Source: Crossaster papposus (Eukaryota; Echinodermata; Asteroidea; Velatida; Solasteridae). From it: a stretch of 64,000 nucleotides of DNA. This document shows, in pieces, positions 9,931-20,492 of this stretch; position 1 is the stretch's first letter, and each line of letters starts with the position of its first letter. The notes under the pieces were generated by a model, which made no database searches, was not told where the DNA came from, and saw only the letters and a list, made by a program, of their open reading frames with translations. The DNA lies in the NCBI GenBank assembly GCA_037893245.1, contig JBAIAA010000352.1, positions 1,364,001 through 1,428,000 on the forward strand. The letters run 5' to 3'. The position numbers and the translations under genes were made by a program.

Positions 9931-11834
9931 TCACGGTTGTCGGCGCGACTGTCGTAAGCGGCAAACTCGGCGTCGACAGCGGCCGACTGCAACTGCCGCC
10001 GACTGCAACTGCCGCAGACGCTCGCGCTGCTCTTTGCGCTTCGGTTGCGCCTGCTTTTGCGGTGGCGGCGCTGCGCTGCTTGGCTGCGCGGATGTGCTGG
10101 TGGCGGCGCGCTTGGGCAGATTTTTCACTGCAACGCTCGCGCGCTTCTTTTTGGCTTTCGCCGTACGAGCGCCAGCGACGTGACCGAGCATCGTCATGTC
10201 GGCGCCGGGCGACTGTACGATTTGCATGGCAGGCGTTGGGAGCGACGTCTGCTCGACCGTCACGGGCGGCGCCAGCAGCGCTTTTGCGCCCGTTTGCGCC
10301 CACCACTGCGCATCCTCTTTGAAGAGGAGCTCGATGATGGTGGACGGCGGCAGCAGCGCTTTGATGCCCGTGTGCGCCCACCACTGCGCATCCTCTTTGA
10401 AGAGGCGGGTGATACGCCGCTTGTGCGTGCGCAGTCGGCGCATTTTCTCGTATGCCGCGTAGAGGCGCGCGCAAATGTACTCGGAGGGTAGACTTGACCC
10501 AAGTCGGACTTACCATGGAGTTAAGACTACCAATTTGCTTTCGTCAATCCGGCCGAATAGTTATGTGCTTTGTTGGCCTTAGAAAAAAGGCGCCGTCATC
10601 TGGTTGTCGTTCCGCTATCGGCATCAACGCGATGTCATCATGTCAGTGCAGTAAATCCGACTTGACGGATCGGCCAATCAAACCCCCCGCGGTGATATGT
10701 AGTTATTCATAAATTATTTGCATACGCATCACATGGTTATGCGCGATGTATGCCAAATAAGTCCGCCAATCGGTACGGACTCGCTAGACCGCTAACGGAC
10801 TATGGAGGAATGGTAGGCAGTACTGTCACTAGATGCCTTTTTCAAATTAAATAACTGCGTCCATACTTCGTTTATTTAGTTAGAGTATGGTATAGTGCAA
10901 ACTTAACGGCCGGACAATGTACACGATAGCAAGACTATTAAACCGTTTGTACATTTACACATAATGTACACTATGCACATGTGTATGTACATTGTACATC
11001 ACAATGTCCACGTATGTCCGTCACACAACTGGGTCAAAGTTCATATTATTACAGATATATGCTAATTTATACAATTCTGCAATTTGATTGGCCGCTACCG
11101 TTTTCGGTAGATGAGCCCATAGGTTGTGTACAAACGTGTGGCAGATCCGTCAAGTCGGGATTTCTGAACCACACATGAGCATGGGTGGCGCATGAGGGCG
11201 CGCTACTGATAAGCGTGGACGTGACGCGAGGCGCACAGTGTGGATGACCATGAGCAATGTTACCACATAATCCCGACTTGGATCAAGTCTACTCGGAGGG
11301 CAGCTGGCTGCACTTGCCGGCACACTTCTGTTTGTGCGGCAGTGAGGTGCCCTTGTACTGCGGCGGGCTGTTGTTGCAGAGTGTCAGCTCACTCTCTCGC
11401 TTGGTGATGGTGAGCGGCGCCGGCGCATGGAACTTGGGGCGTCGCTTTCGATGCGGAATGCGCGCCATGCGGTCGCGACGCGCGTCCAGCCATATGTGCA
11501 TGAACTGCGTGTAGAGCAGCTGCACGTGCTGGGCCGGACGCGTGTCGTCGCGTGGCTGCGCGGAGTGACTGCGCCGACGCCGATTGATCTTATGCGCCCT
11601 ATCGCGCGAGCACGAGTGCGCCCGCGCGCGATGCGCCGCCTGCGGCTCGGTGTTGTCGCCCTGCGGCGACTTGGGCATGTGCGCTTGTATCTCGTGCGCG
11701 TCGCTAGTGTACTGCGACTGGCTGCTGTCGACGAGTGGCAGCTCACTCTCCCGCGCCCCGTAGGGTTTGCGACGCAGTCGGCGACGCGGCGACGACTTGG
11801 GTGGCCGTCGCTTGTCGGCCGCACTGCGCGCCAT
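9931..11834 (-). pseudogene. Unrecognised Arg/Lys/Ser-rich basic protein gene, split by a transposon
   Basis: The 5' part runs from ATG 11832-11834 to the insertion at 11292 (about 180 codons, starting MARSAADKRRPPKSS). The 3' part runs from 10488 down to the TGA at 9931-9933 (about 185 codons). When the element at 10489-11291 and one copy of its 9-bp duplication are ignored, the two parts lie in the same frame. The 3' part holds a tandem duplication of about 26 residues (LLFKEDAQWWA... twice), then a Lys/Ala/Arg-rich stretch. As it stands, translation stops 1 codon into the transposon. GC and CpG are far above the array. A nuclear or nucleic-acid-binding role is suggested only by charge. Cellular, transposon or viral origin is undecided. 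Confidence 0.55.
10489..11291. mobile_element. 803-bp TIR transposon with 9-bp target duplication
   Basis: Left end TAGACTTGACCCAAGTCGG and right end CCGACTTGGATCAAGTCTA are inverted repeats. Both sides are flanked by CTCGGAGGG (10480-10488 and 11292-11300). A second nested inverted pair lies inside (CCGACTTGACGGATC near 10653, GATCCGTCAAGTCGG near 11145). No coding capacity. A 9-bp duplication fits Mutator-like elements, though Merlin-like is possible. Confidence 0.85.
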
Positions 11835-11874
11835 TATTTTTTTTAGTTTTGTGTTTTGTTTGAGCGAAGGAAAC

Positions 11875-11895
11875 CTGCAAAAAAACACAATGTAA
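11875..11895 (-). promoter_or_regulatory. Probable 3' splice site in the 5' UTR of the basic-protein gene
   Basis: Minus strand reads TGTTTTTTTGCAG then G, about 40 bases before the ATG at 11834. This suggests an intron in the leader. A GTAGGT donor candidate lies near 11995 and a CCAAT motif near 12020. Confidence 0.4.
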
Positions 11896-12787
11896 GTTTG
11901 CCGATGTGCGAACAAACAGCAAACGGTTGTTGAGTACCTCGGTACACGTTGTTCCCACACAGAACAGAACCACCCGTTACAGTTAGTCGAGCCACTAACC
12001 TACCCGACTCTAAATAAACCAATCAGCCTACTTTGCCGTCAGACCTACGGTGTTGCGTCTTGCCACAGACCTACGGGCTACTAGTATGTATATACTATAT
12101 AGTACTGTACACCATTACATTGTTCTCCGTATACCCATTAGCTCCTACCCTGTGAGGAGATAGCACTAGTCAATAGCAGCTGCTACTTCGTTGTTTCTGT
12201 CTTAATTGTCTAAATTGGTCACTTTGGAAGCCAAAATACGTTTTAGCTTCGTTATTTCGGGTGTTTTGTTACTTTTTTTTAACCTCCCCCCCCCCCTCCT
12301 GCGAGTCGGCGTCGTCGTTGTCATCGGCGAACGTCTGCGATTGTGATGATATTGCCCAGCGTCAAGTTGCCGTTGTGCTTCACTACAAAGGGCACACTGT
12401 GACTGCTGCAAAAAAGCGAAATAGTTTGACAATTTTCAGCAGGAAATGAAACAAAATTGCGGCAGAAGCAAGACAGTTAGACAGAAACACAGAATTGACC
12501 GAAATTGCCGATAATTTGAAGCGATTCAGACAGCGAAAATTATTACCAGAGCTGAAATTTGTGGTTGTGTGCGCAAGCGTTTTGGCGGCATTTGCGCAGC
12601 GCACACTTGCAAACAACGCCGCACAATTGCGCAGTACATGCGCACTGACACTAGCAAATGCTAAAACGCCCGAAACTCACAAAAACGCAAGAAATATCAC
12701 ACATTCTTGCACCGAGTTTCACTTAGGAATGCATTCATTCACATATGCTTTTAGTGCCGTTTTCGTCGAACTGAGGAAATTCACATG
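11896..12787. other. GC-rich island, unassigned flank
   Basis: Compositionally part of the island. It includes a C-rich run near 12288 and a 76-codon minus ORF (12202-12432) with a basic, Thr/Arg-rich sequence but no recognised domain. No conserved array sequence and no RNA gene recognised. Confidence 0.4.
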
Positions 12788-13062
12788 TCAGATGGTCAGA
12801 TTCGTATGACAACCCCCTCTGAGAAGTCGAAAATCAAAATTCTGTCCCAATAGAACTCATGCCCTTGATCTCCTGATCATTTTCGTTATATGGGTTCTTT
12901 TCGATTCCGTTGAGCGATCGCGAGTTATTCCAGTCGGACTGAAGAAGAAAGAAAGAAGAATAAAATTAACGCAAAATCGGTTCACTGGCAAAGTAAGGGT
13001 GCCGCGGCGCTGCCACTCCCAGCCGGGCGAACCCGTTGGGTGTGACGCTCCCGCGTCACCCT
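12788..13062. repeat. Direct repeat, copy 1
   Basis: TCAGATGGTCAGATTCGTAT to CCGCGTCACCCT, repeated almost identically at 13728-13994. The 3' third is GC-rich (CCGCGGCGCTGCC). Confidence 0.85.
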
Positions 13063-13138
13063 CACATGTCAGATGGTCAGATTCGTATGACAACCCCCTC
13101 TGTCGTCGAACTGAGGAAATTCATTCACATGTCAGTTG

Positions 13139-13647
13139 CAACCCAGTCTCCTTCTTAAATTGTGTACACATCACAATTGACCAATTGTGTGTATATCACA
13201 ATTTAAGAAACTGTACATGCGCAGTAATGCTGGCAAAACGGAGGTTGGCCCTCAAAGAGTGAATAAACAAGTGTATGATGTTCTTATTAGTTGCAGTAGT
13301 TGTTTAAGTTTGGGATTGGAAAAGGAAAAAGTCGGGTTAGGGTACAAGAAAAAAACAATTCTTATTATTGTTATTATTTGACGCAAGTTTAATTGCATTG
13401 TATCTCAAGTTTTGTTTTTCTTTCTGTACCCTAACCCGGACTTTTCCCTTATTCTACCCCAAAACAAAGTAATGAACTTAAACCAACTAATTCAAGTAAT
13501 AAGAACATCATACACTTGTTTATTCACTCTTTCAAGACCAACCTCCGTTTTGCCGGTATTACTGCGCATGTACAGTTTCTTAAATTGTGATATACACACA
13601 ATTGGTCAATTGTGATATGTACACAATTTAAGAAGGAGACTGGGTTG
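13139..13647. mobile_element. hAT-like foldback element (509 bp)
   Basis: Starts CAACCCAGTCTCCTTCTTAA and ends with its inverse, with arms of roughly 200-250 bp around a short T/A-rich core. Flanks are GTCAGTTG (13131-13138) and GTCAGATG (13648-13655), an 8-bp duplication with one mismatch. The target, CACATGTCAGATGG, is seen uninterrupted near 12784 and 13066. No ORF of note. Confidence 0.75.
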
Positions 13648-13727
13648 GTCAGATGGTCAGATTCGTATGACAACCCCCTCTGTCGTCGAACTGAGGAAAT
13701 TCATTCATTCACATTGTTTTGTCATTG

Positions 13728-13994
13728 TCAGATGGTCAGATTCATATGACAACCCCCTCTGAGAAGTCGAAAATCAAAATTCTGTCCCAATAGAACTCAT
13801 GCCCTTGATCTCCTGATCATTTTCGTTATTGGGTTCTTTTCGATTCCGTGGAGCGATCGCGAGTTATTCCAGTCGGACTGAAGAAAGAAGAATAAAATTA
13901 ACGCAAAATCGGTGCACTGGCAAAGTAAGGGTGCCGCGGCGCTGCCACTCCCAGCCGGGCGAACCCGTTGGGTGTGACGCTCCCGCGTCACCCT
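13728..13994. repeat. Direct repeat, copy 2
   Basis: Second copy of 12788-13062. Its end, at 13994, is also the right border of the foreign island. Normal array sequence (TGTGTATTTCCTTGATTG) resumes at once. Confidence 0.85.
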
Positions 13995-14299
13995 AGATGT
14001 GTATTTCCTTGATTGAAGTTGGTTGATGTTACCGATAATGAAAAGTGACAATACTAAAGCTTCTTTAACCCTAACCCTCCAAATCCATCCAAATCCATAC
14101 CCTTGTTTTATTTTATTTTTTTTAATTTTTTTTGGGGGGGGAACTTGGTCCTACAGGCCTGGGGTGAATATATTTGGATTATGATGATGTTGGCACTGTT
14201 GGGACAATGGGACTGATTTTTTCCACCGTGCAGTACTAAGCTGTTGTTCATCAATATCAACCACCACTTGAGATGATTTGGGTGGATTTGGTCCTGTAC
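13995..14299. other. Array spacer resuming after the island
   Basis: Matches the unit spacer seen at 27355-27630 and elsewhere: T-rich stretch, short G run (about 14134), then the ACTTGGTCCTACAGGCCTGG box. No gene. Confidence 0.6.
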
Positions 14300-14532
14300 T
14301 TAACAAGTTTGCGCTGGAGGTATATACATGCCAAGTTTTCTCCAGATTCAAAACGAATGACGCATTAACGCGTCACGAGCATGTCCGGAAATGTCTGTCA
14401 GTAGCGAGTAAGGCCGGAAATGTGTGGGTGTGCTTCCTGGTACCATTGGCCTGAACCTTCCTCAGATCGAGTTTCGTTAAAAATAATCCCGCGCCTTGGC
14501 TCGGTGATAATAAAATAATCTCGACTGGTAAA
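14300..14532. mobile_element. piggyBac-like MITE, long subtype
   Basis: Inserted at the TTAA of GTACTTAAAATGCAG, which is empty in the units near 960, 21390, 27640 and 44815. The left end CAAGTTTGCGC and right end ATCTCGACTGG are diverged TIRs. The right TTAA has become TAAA. Confidence 0.65.
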
Positions 14533-14576
14533 AATGCAGTAGGGTATAAAACACCAAAGAGGCATAAAATCCAGTC

Positions 14577-14695
14577 AACGCATTGATCGGTCTTTTACAT
14601 CAATCGATCGGTCTTTTACATCGATCGATTGGTCTTTTACATTGATCGATCGGTCTTTTACATTGATCGATCGGTCTTTTACATCGATCACCCTT
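14577..14695. repeat. GATC-rich minisatellite
   Basis: About five to six copies of the roughly 21-bp TCTTTTACATCGATCGATCG unit. Confidence 0.75.
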
Positions 14696-15033
14696 TGCAA
14701 TTATGTGTCACAGTTTACACATACGTAAACCTAAAAACCGCTATAAGTTCCCTTTGAAATACAATGTTTTTGAAGTCTGCCTGCCTTGACCAAAACACTC
14801 ACAGATTTTTAACCTTTAAGTTTTATTTTGACAACAAAAAAATCACTTGAGGGAGTTATTTCAGTCATATGAATCCCGGTCATCTGCAGACCACATTGAA
14901 GTTGAAATCAATGAAATATTATTTAATAATGAAACCTGAACTACTTTTTGGTTTGTCAGAGATGTAACAAATATTACAATTTAAAAATAAATCTATTGTT
15001 GAGTGAAACTAAAAAAGTATTGACTAAGTATCT

Positions 15034-15170
15034 TTAACCAGTTCGCGTCGGCTGGCGTGTACCGGTTCCCAAGAATGCTGGCCCGAACCCGTCTCGGATC
15101 GAAGTTCATGAAAAATAATCCCGCGTCTGGTCCCATTTAATGTTAAATAATCCCGGCACGAACTGGTTAA
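15034..15170. mobile_element. piggyBac-like MITE, short subtype
   Basis: TTAA-CCAGTTCGCG to GCACGAACTGG-TTAA. Orthologous in position to 1435-1572. Confidence 0.7.
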
Positions 15171-15321
15171 AAAGCACAAAGGTAGATTTCATTGTGAAAG
15201 GTAATCTCTGTCGGTGATGGACAATATGGCTTTGTGCTCATTTCAGTGTAACAGTTACAAATTACAAGTATATAAGAAGTATGCATCTGTACATTTACTC
15301 ACTTATTTACAACTTCAATAA

Positions 15322-15344
15322 CATAATAATAATAATAATAATAA
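15322..15344. repeat. (TAA)n microsatellite
   Basis: About seven TAA units followed by ATTACATTTATGTTGCACGC. It recurs at 22183-22209, 37141-37168, 38961-38990, 45848-45872 and 58700-58723. Confidence 0.8.
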
Positions 15345-15640
15345 TTACATTTATGTTGCACGCATTCCATAAAAATATGTTCATGTGCGCTAATCATGCG
15401 AGCATTACTGAAACATTTTACTATACATGTATTTAAACAAAATTCTCACAAGTTCTTGTTGAACAGAAATGAAATATAGGTAAAAAATAAATATTAATTG
15501 TTTTAGAAACAAAAATGTGGGCTTGAAATGTCTGAAGTTTAGACTTGTGTGGTAGGTCCCATTGGATTTATTTTGAGAGTCGGCAATATATCATCACTGA
15601 AAAATTGTAGTATTAAGAATGCGCAGTGGCTATCATTACG

Positions 15641-15808
15641 GCAGTTGACGATCTGATTCCTTGACTTACCCAGCCCGACATTGACAAAAATATCTGGATA
15701 TCGCTCTTTAAACCAGACTATTTGATAGTCGGGTTTAAATAGTAAAAGGTTTGAGAGTATTGTCAATGTCGGGCTGGATAAGTCAGGGAATCAGATCACC
15801 AACTGCTG
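15641..15808. repeat. Unit hairpin
   Basis: Same inverted repeat as 1966-2132 (GCAGTTGACGATC arm, inverse near 15800). Confidence 0.65.
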
Positions 15809-15987
15809 TAACGAGTCACTGTATTAAGAATATCCCTAAAGAGAGAACACATTGTATTGACATTTTATAGTGAGCTTTTCAGTATTTTGCCAACATTTTT
15901 TCATTGTCAATGTGTATTGTCACATCATCATTTGGTATCATGGTTTGGTATTACAAATACATGTTTAACTGGAATATCAACCAAGCC

Positions 15988-17231
15988 CAGTGTTGTAGTC
16001 GAGTCACCTATGTCGAGTCCGAGTCCGAGTCCCGAGTCACTTGGTCCGAGTCCGAGTCCGAGTCCCGAGTCACTTGGTCCGAGTCCGAGTCACGAGTCAC
16101 GTGGTTCGAGTCCGAGTCCGAGTCATGAGTCACTTGTTTAAATAATTAAATAGTTAAAATACTTCAACCAGTTCACTTAGATGACTTGATCACTATTGAT
16201 CGCAAACAACACACAGCCATCTCAGTGCAATATACAGGAGGTGTTTTTACAGGTACCGTACATGCCAGACTATGGTCAGCTTCGGTTGCGTCTATGGCTA
16301 GATCAGCGCGTAAGCCGCCTATGTTTTTAGAGGTAGCGATATAGCCGCAGCCAGCTAAAGCCGTCATTCGGATTCCGGAGACGAATTCCTATTTCCCTGG
16401 TAATATGCATCAAGCAGTGGCTATGGTGTTAAGGTTGACAGAATACCAGCGTTAATATTGGTGTCGTGCACAATAATGCTTTACATAAATATATCCCAGT
16501 GTTATTATGCGTATTGAACATACACATGTACATGTACGTGCGCATGTATTCGCATTTTTGTATCACTGTGGAGACATGGCTTTGTTCTCGTGTACAAAAT
16601 GGTTAGAAAGTCGAGCACGTTTTTCAAAATGCTCCCATTGTAACCATAATTTTTTTCCGGGGTTGAAATTTCGACCCAATATACCCTATATTATACCCTA
16701 ACCCAAACACTAACCCTAACCCACATCCTAATCGTAGTTTTTGAGTAATTTAATCAAAATCCAAAAATCTAATTCGTGAAATTCCCAATGGAGACCTATT
16801 CATCTATAGAAATTTACCCTCCGGAGACGTTTTGTCTCCATTGTACACATTGTGTTCATGTCTCCAGAGGGTACGGTATTTCGCACCTGTACACTACATG
16901 GCCATAGCAACACAGTAATCACAAACACTATTACTTGCAACATCAGTGTAACTGCTTATTTCGTGTGCTAAACGTTAATATTCCTCCATGTGCATGACGA
17001 TTGGATCATTGGAATTGTCTTTAATATTTACAAAAAACTAAAAAAGGTATTGTTGGTGAAAATACGTGACTCGAGTCACGAGTCCTCGAGGTCAAGTCCG
17101 AGTCATGGTAGTCGAGTCCGAGTCCGAGTCCGAGTCTTTTGCCGACGTGACTCGAGTCAAGTCCGAGTCACCAAAATTGTGACTCGAGACGGACTCGAGT
17201 CCGAGTCCTGGACTCGAGTCATACAACTCTG
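15988..17231. mobile_element. hAT-like non-autonomous element (1,244 bp)
   Basis: Ends CAGTGTTGTAGTCGAG and CTCGAGTCATACAACTCTG. It is flanked by a perfect 8-bp duplication ACCAAGCC (15980-15987, 17232-17239). The uninterrupted site CACCCAAGCCTAATC is seen near 30567. Both ends carry arrays of GAGTCC/ACTCGG hexamers (16007-16134 and 17076-17222). The middle is AT-rich with no transposase. CAG-type ends with 8-bp duplications are diagnostic of hAT. Confidence 0.85.
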
Positions 17232-17249
17232 ACCAAGCCTAATCAAAAC

Positions 17250-17722
17250 AACTTTGAATATTAATCAGTACCGGAGCTCGAATAATGTTTCTACGTTGAT
17301 TTGAGAGGTGAATATATAACATTAAGATCTGAATGCATGCTTTCTTGCATTGAAATGTCAGCATCAGTCAATCCTGGATCATTGTTACTGACAACTTGCA
17401 TCTTTCGAAAAGAGAATTCCACATGGTGTCTCTGCAAATCCTTACTACTTTATCCTGGATCATTGTTACTGAAAACTTGCTGCTCCCCTTGCAGGGATGG
17501 GTGGAAAGTCAGTCACCCTGGAACATAGTTCTTGACAGTTTTGGAGTGACTGGTTCTTGATGCGCATAATATACTGCTCCTATGACACTAGGCTGTTGTG
17601 CCTGGAACATTGTTTGAGAGTTACTTACAAAGTGATTGTCGACTACATGTATCTTCTGACTCTGCACACTGCTGACCTTGCATGGATGGCTTGCACACAT
17701 CAGTTACCAGAGAACATTGTTC
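17250..17722 (-). other. Decayed tail-repeat block of receptor C
   Basis: Downstream of the TAA that ends copy C, the minus strand still encodes further QEQC-type units for a short distance, then decays through frameshifts. It is probably 3' UTR now. No close AATAAA was recognised. Confidence 0.5.
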
Positions 17723-19156
17723 TTAACAACTTTCCAATGATTGACTCCCTTCTGGTTCTGGATGTGCATACTGCTGCCCTTGTGATGATGGCTCGATGCC
17801 AGTCAACCCAGGACATTGCTCCTGAGTACTTGCAAGTGACTGCTTGCTCTCTGCTGGTTCTGGATGTACACACTGTTCCCTTTGCATGGATGGCTTGTTG
17901 TCAGTCGGACTAGAGCATTGTTTCTGGTGAGAACTTGCAAGCGCTGTGGTCACTGCTGGTTCTGTATGTACATGTACCTCAACATGCACTTGAACATGCT
18001 GCTGAATCTGCATTGATGCCTTGCTGCTGCCTTGCCTGGAACATTGTTCTTGACAGCTGTCTAGTGACTGCTGACTCTCTGAGTGTTGTGCATGCTCTTG
18101 GCTTAGTGGCTTGCTGTTGCTTGGTCTGGCAGCACGCTGCTCTTGGTTATTTTCTGCCTGTGGAATCACACGAAGCTCAATCTGCTTCCCTGGCTGCAAT
18201 GGTTGGCTGGGATTCAGTCTTTGGCAGCAACGACAGCACAGTTTTAGGAATGAGAAAGCCTTGACTACAGCTGCACGATAGTCTGCGTTTGTGGCACTGT
18301 AGACCAGGGAATTGATTGAACCATTGATATGCTCAAGAATTGTATGAATTGTAATTAAAATGAAAATGTTTTCTTCAAGTTGTATAAGTTTAACAGCCTG
18401 TGAAGGTGTATACGTGCTTCGCACAATAAACATAATTGTGATTGCAGTGCGTATTGACTTCAAAATGAAGAAAACAGCAGTATTGATGATCACCATACAG
18501 AGGACCTTGCCTGCTGGCTTGGGGCGGTTTGGCAACAAGGCTGATTGTCTGCGCACCTTTACTACCACATAGATGTACAAAGCAAGAGTTGCTATCAAGC
18601 AAACAATGGCAATAATGAAATTACTGTAAATAACGACATCAGTAAAGATAGTCTCTGGTAAAAATATAAGAATCACACCAACAATGATTGTAGGCACCCA
18701 GACTCCTGCTGATATCTTTGCTGCTCGGGATTTAGAAGCTTTTTCTTTGTGTGTCAGAGGATTACGCACTGCAGAGAATCTCTCAGCTGCTATGGTAACC
18801 ACAAAGAAATTAGAAACAGCAAAAAGCGTGTATCTGACACATTCATATACTTTGTAAGCAAGGAAGTTGTACTTGACGGGTGAACATAATGCCAATATAA
18901 AGTCACTCGTAAGGAAGAGTGAGTCAGCCACAGCCAGATTGGATAAGTAGATGTTGATGATTGTACGCATGGACTTCACTCTAAAGACTGTGAAGAGAAA
19001 CACAAAGTTGAAGAGGATCCCGATTGGTGCAATGATTTCAGTACTTAACCATATTATTTGGTTTCTTATGTCTACACTCTTGTAATTGTTCTCGATGTGC
19101 TTGTTTACTTCATCAGTTGACAGAGTAGAGTTATCTACTTGGTAGCCATCAGCCAT
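17723..19156 (-). CDS. Rhodopsin-like 7TM receptor, copy C (477 aa)
   Basis: Intronless plasma-membrane receptor of the class A (rhodopsin) type. The ligand is unknown. The N-terminus has an N-glycosylation motif (NSTLS, residue 9). Approximate segments: TM1 36-59 (GILFN), TM2 66-90 (LAVAD), TM3 102-126, TM4 146-168 (GVWVP), TM5 176-200, TM6 216-245, TM7 262-287. The DRY motif is ERF (125-127), NPxxY is NSLVY (282-286), TM6 lacks CWxP and TM3 lacks Cys3.25. LCCRCC (306-311) is a likely palmitoylation site at the end of helix 8. The tail (312-477) holds four units of about 30-40 residues ending Q-x-Q-C. The start has a good context (A at -3, G at +4). The stop is a CAA-to-TAA change relative to copy F. 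Confidence 0.9.
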   Translation of the reverse strand: MADGYQVDNSTLSTDEVNKHIENNYKSVDIRNQIIWLSTEIIAPIGILFNFVFLFTVFRVKSMRTIINIYLSNLAVADSLFLTSDFILALCSPVKYNFLAYKVYECVRYTLFAVSNFFVVTIAAERFSAVRNPLTHKEKASKSRAAKISAGVWVPTIIVGVILIFLPETIFTDVVIYSNFIIAIVCLIATLALYIYVVVKVRRQSALLPNRPKPAGKVLCMVIINTAVFFILKSIRTAITIMFIVRSTYTPSQAVKLIQLEENIFILITIHTILEHINGSINSLVYSATNADYRAAVVKAFSFLKLCCRCCQRLNPSQPLQPGKQIELRVIPQAENNQEQRAARPSNSKPLSQEHAQHSESQQSLDSCQEQCSRQGSSKASMQIQQHVQVHVEVHVHTEPAVTTALASSHQKQCSSPTDNKPSMQREQCVHPEPAESKQSLASTQEQCPGLTGIEPSSQGQQYAHPEPEGSQSLESC

Positions 19157-19287
19157 AGTTCATGTACAATGTAGCATTTCCAACATTATTTGCAGATGCA
19201 GTGCAGGTATTCTTGTTGTAAGAACACTAACAGAGAATCTTTGAGGAGTGTGCAGTTGAAACTGAAAGCTGCGTTTTTGTCTTCTCC

Positions 19288-19300
19288 CCTTTTATATATT
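19288..19300 (-). promoter_or_regulatory. TATA box of receptor C
   Basis: AATATATAAAAGG about 135 bp upstream of the ATG, conserved at the same distance in D, E, F and H. It predicts a leader of roughly 100 bases. Confidence 0.65.
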
Positions 19301-19515
19301 TTCTCTGATTATTCAGGACAAGTTTGTCTATTGTTTTGACAGTGCTGTTACCAACACTTTCTCTTGTGACAACACTATACAGCATTTATAAATTACGTTG
19401 GTGATTAAAAACAAATTATCCAGTATTCAATTTACATCACCCCAACGCAAATTGAAAAATTTGGTTGTGGAACTCGCTGCTATTGGAAGTACAAGAGATA
19501 CATGTAGGGTGGGGT

Positions 19516-19688
19516 TAAAATGAAAATTGAGATTTTGATTTCATCATTTAAAGCTTGTTTAGCTTTAAATGATGAAATCAAAATCTCAAATTTTATTTTT
19601 GCCTCAAAGTGTCTCATTTACTCGTACTGGGTCACATATGCTTGTCCGTTGTGATATTATTGTACAATTTCTTTTAAGCCATCCTGTA
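19516..19688. repeat. Truncated palindrome block of unit C
   Basis: Only the right part of the mariner-like palindrome (with most of the 161-bp MITE) remains. About 2 kb present in other units between promoter and palindrome is gone here. An inverted 20-odd-bp piece of relic-flank sequence (AGAGATACATGTAGGGTGGG) marks the junction near 19492-19513. Confidence 0.65.
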
Positions 19689-19726
19689 TTATTGATAGTA
19701 CTAACACTTAACCAGGTGAGTTTGTA

Positions 19727-20492
19727 CACTCTAAAAAATATCTGGTGAAAATTTCCTGGTGAACCATATCTTAACATTATACTGGTTATCATCAAACATA
19801 TCAACATGATACTGGTTGTGATCAAACCATGTGTATTATCATCCTGGTTTTAGGTGAATTACTTCAACATAAATCTGGTGAAATCCTGTGACGTGGCCGT
19901 TTTCCAACGGACCAATCAGAACTCACGAAAGTTGTGTTCACAAAAGTCATGTTAAGTTGTGGCGTTTTGTCTAAAAATGCACTTTCTTGACCGAAATATG
20001 TAATTATTCTAACGAATCAATGATAACATTTTCATTTTTGCAAACAAAGGTACAAAAAATGTATACGAAATCTCTTTTTTGTATTTTAACACGAATTATT
20101 CGTGGTCAAATCGTGACTTCTTCGTTGCGGGAATAAGCGTAATATAAATTTAAACCGCGACACGTTATTGATATATGTATAGTAGTCGTAAGTTGTAGTC
20201 ATAGTTAGGCTTATCGTATAGCATTCAGGCTTATCGTATAGTATTTGTACATTCTACTGAATTTAAAGTGGAAGTTTCTGAAGTTTTTAGTGGTACGAAT
20301 GTGGTAGACAAACCAGGAAATTTCACCAGTGTGTCCTGGTATTTTTTACCAGGATTCTGGTTGACGTACATTCACCAGGAAATCCTGGTGAAATTAACCA
20401 GGAAAGAGTGGGTGGTATACGGACCAGGAATCTGGTGAAATTTCAACCAGACTCTGGTGAAATTTAACCAGATTTTTTTTTAGATTAGAGTG
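19727..20492. mobile_element. 766-bp MITE with CACTCTAA ends and TA duplication
   Basis: Left end CACTCTAAAAAATATCTGG and right end inverse TTAGATTAGAGTG, flanked by TA on both sides. The uninterrupted site GAGTTTGTATGCACC is seen near 7631. Near both ends are many CTGGTGAAA/TTTCACCAG words in both orientations. No transposase. A TA duplication suggests Tc1/mariner relatives. Confidence 0.8.

Noticed and set aside
10045..10491. Plus-strand 148-codon ORF in the GC-rich island (and 11427-11846)
   Set aside because: High-GC antisense shadows of the basic-protein frame; the minus frame is supported by continuity across the 9-bp duplication.
16700..16730. CCCTAACCC-like telomeric words, and TAACCCTAACCCT near 14064 and 63765
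   Set aside because: Two or three repeats only, inside a transposon or spacer; no telomeric array.
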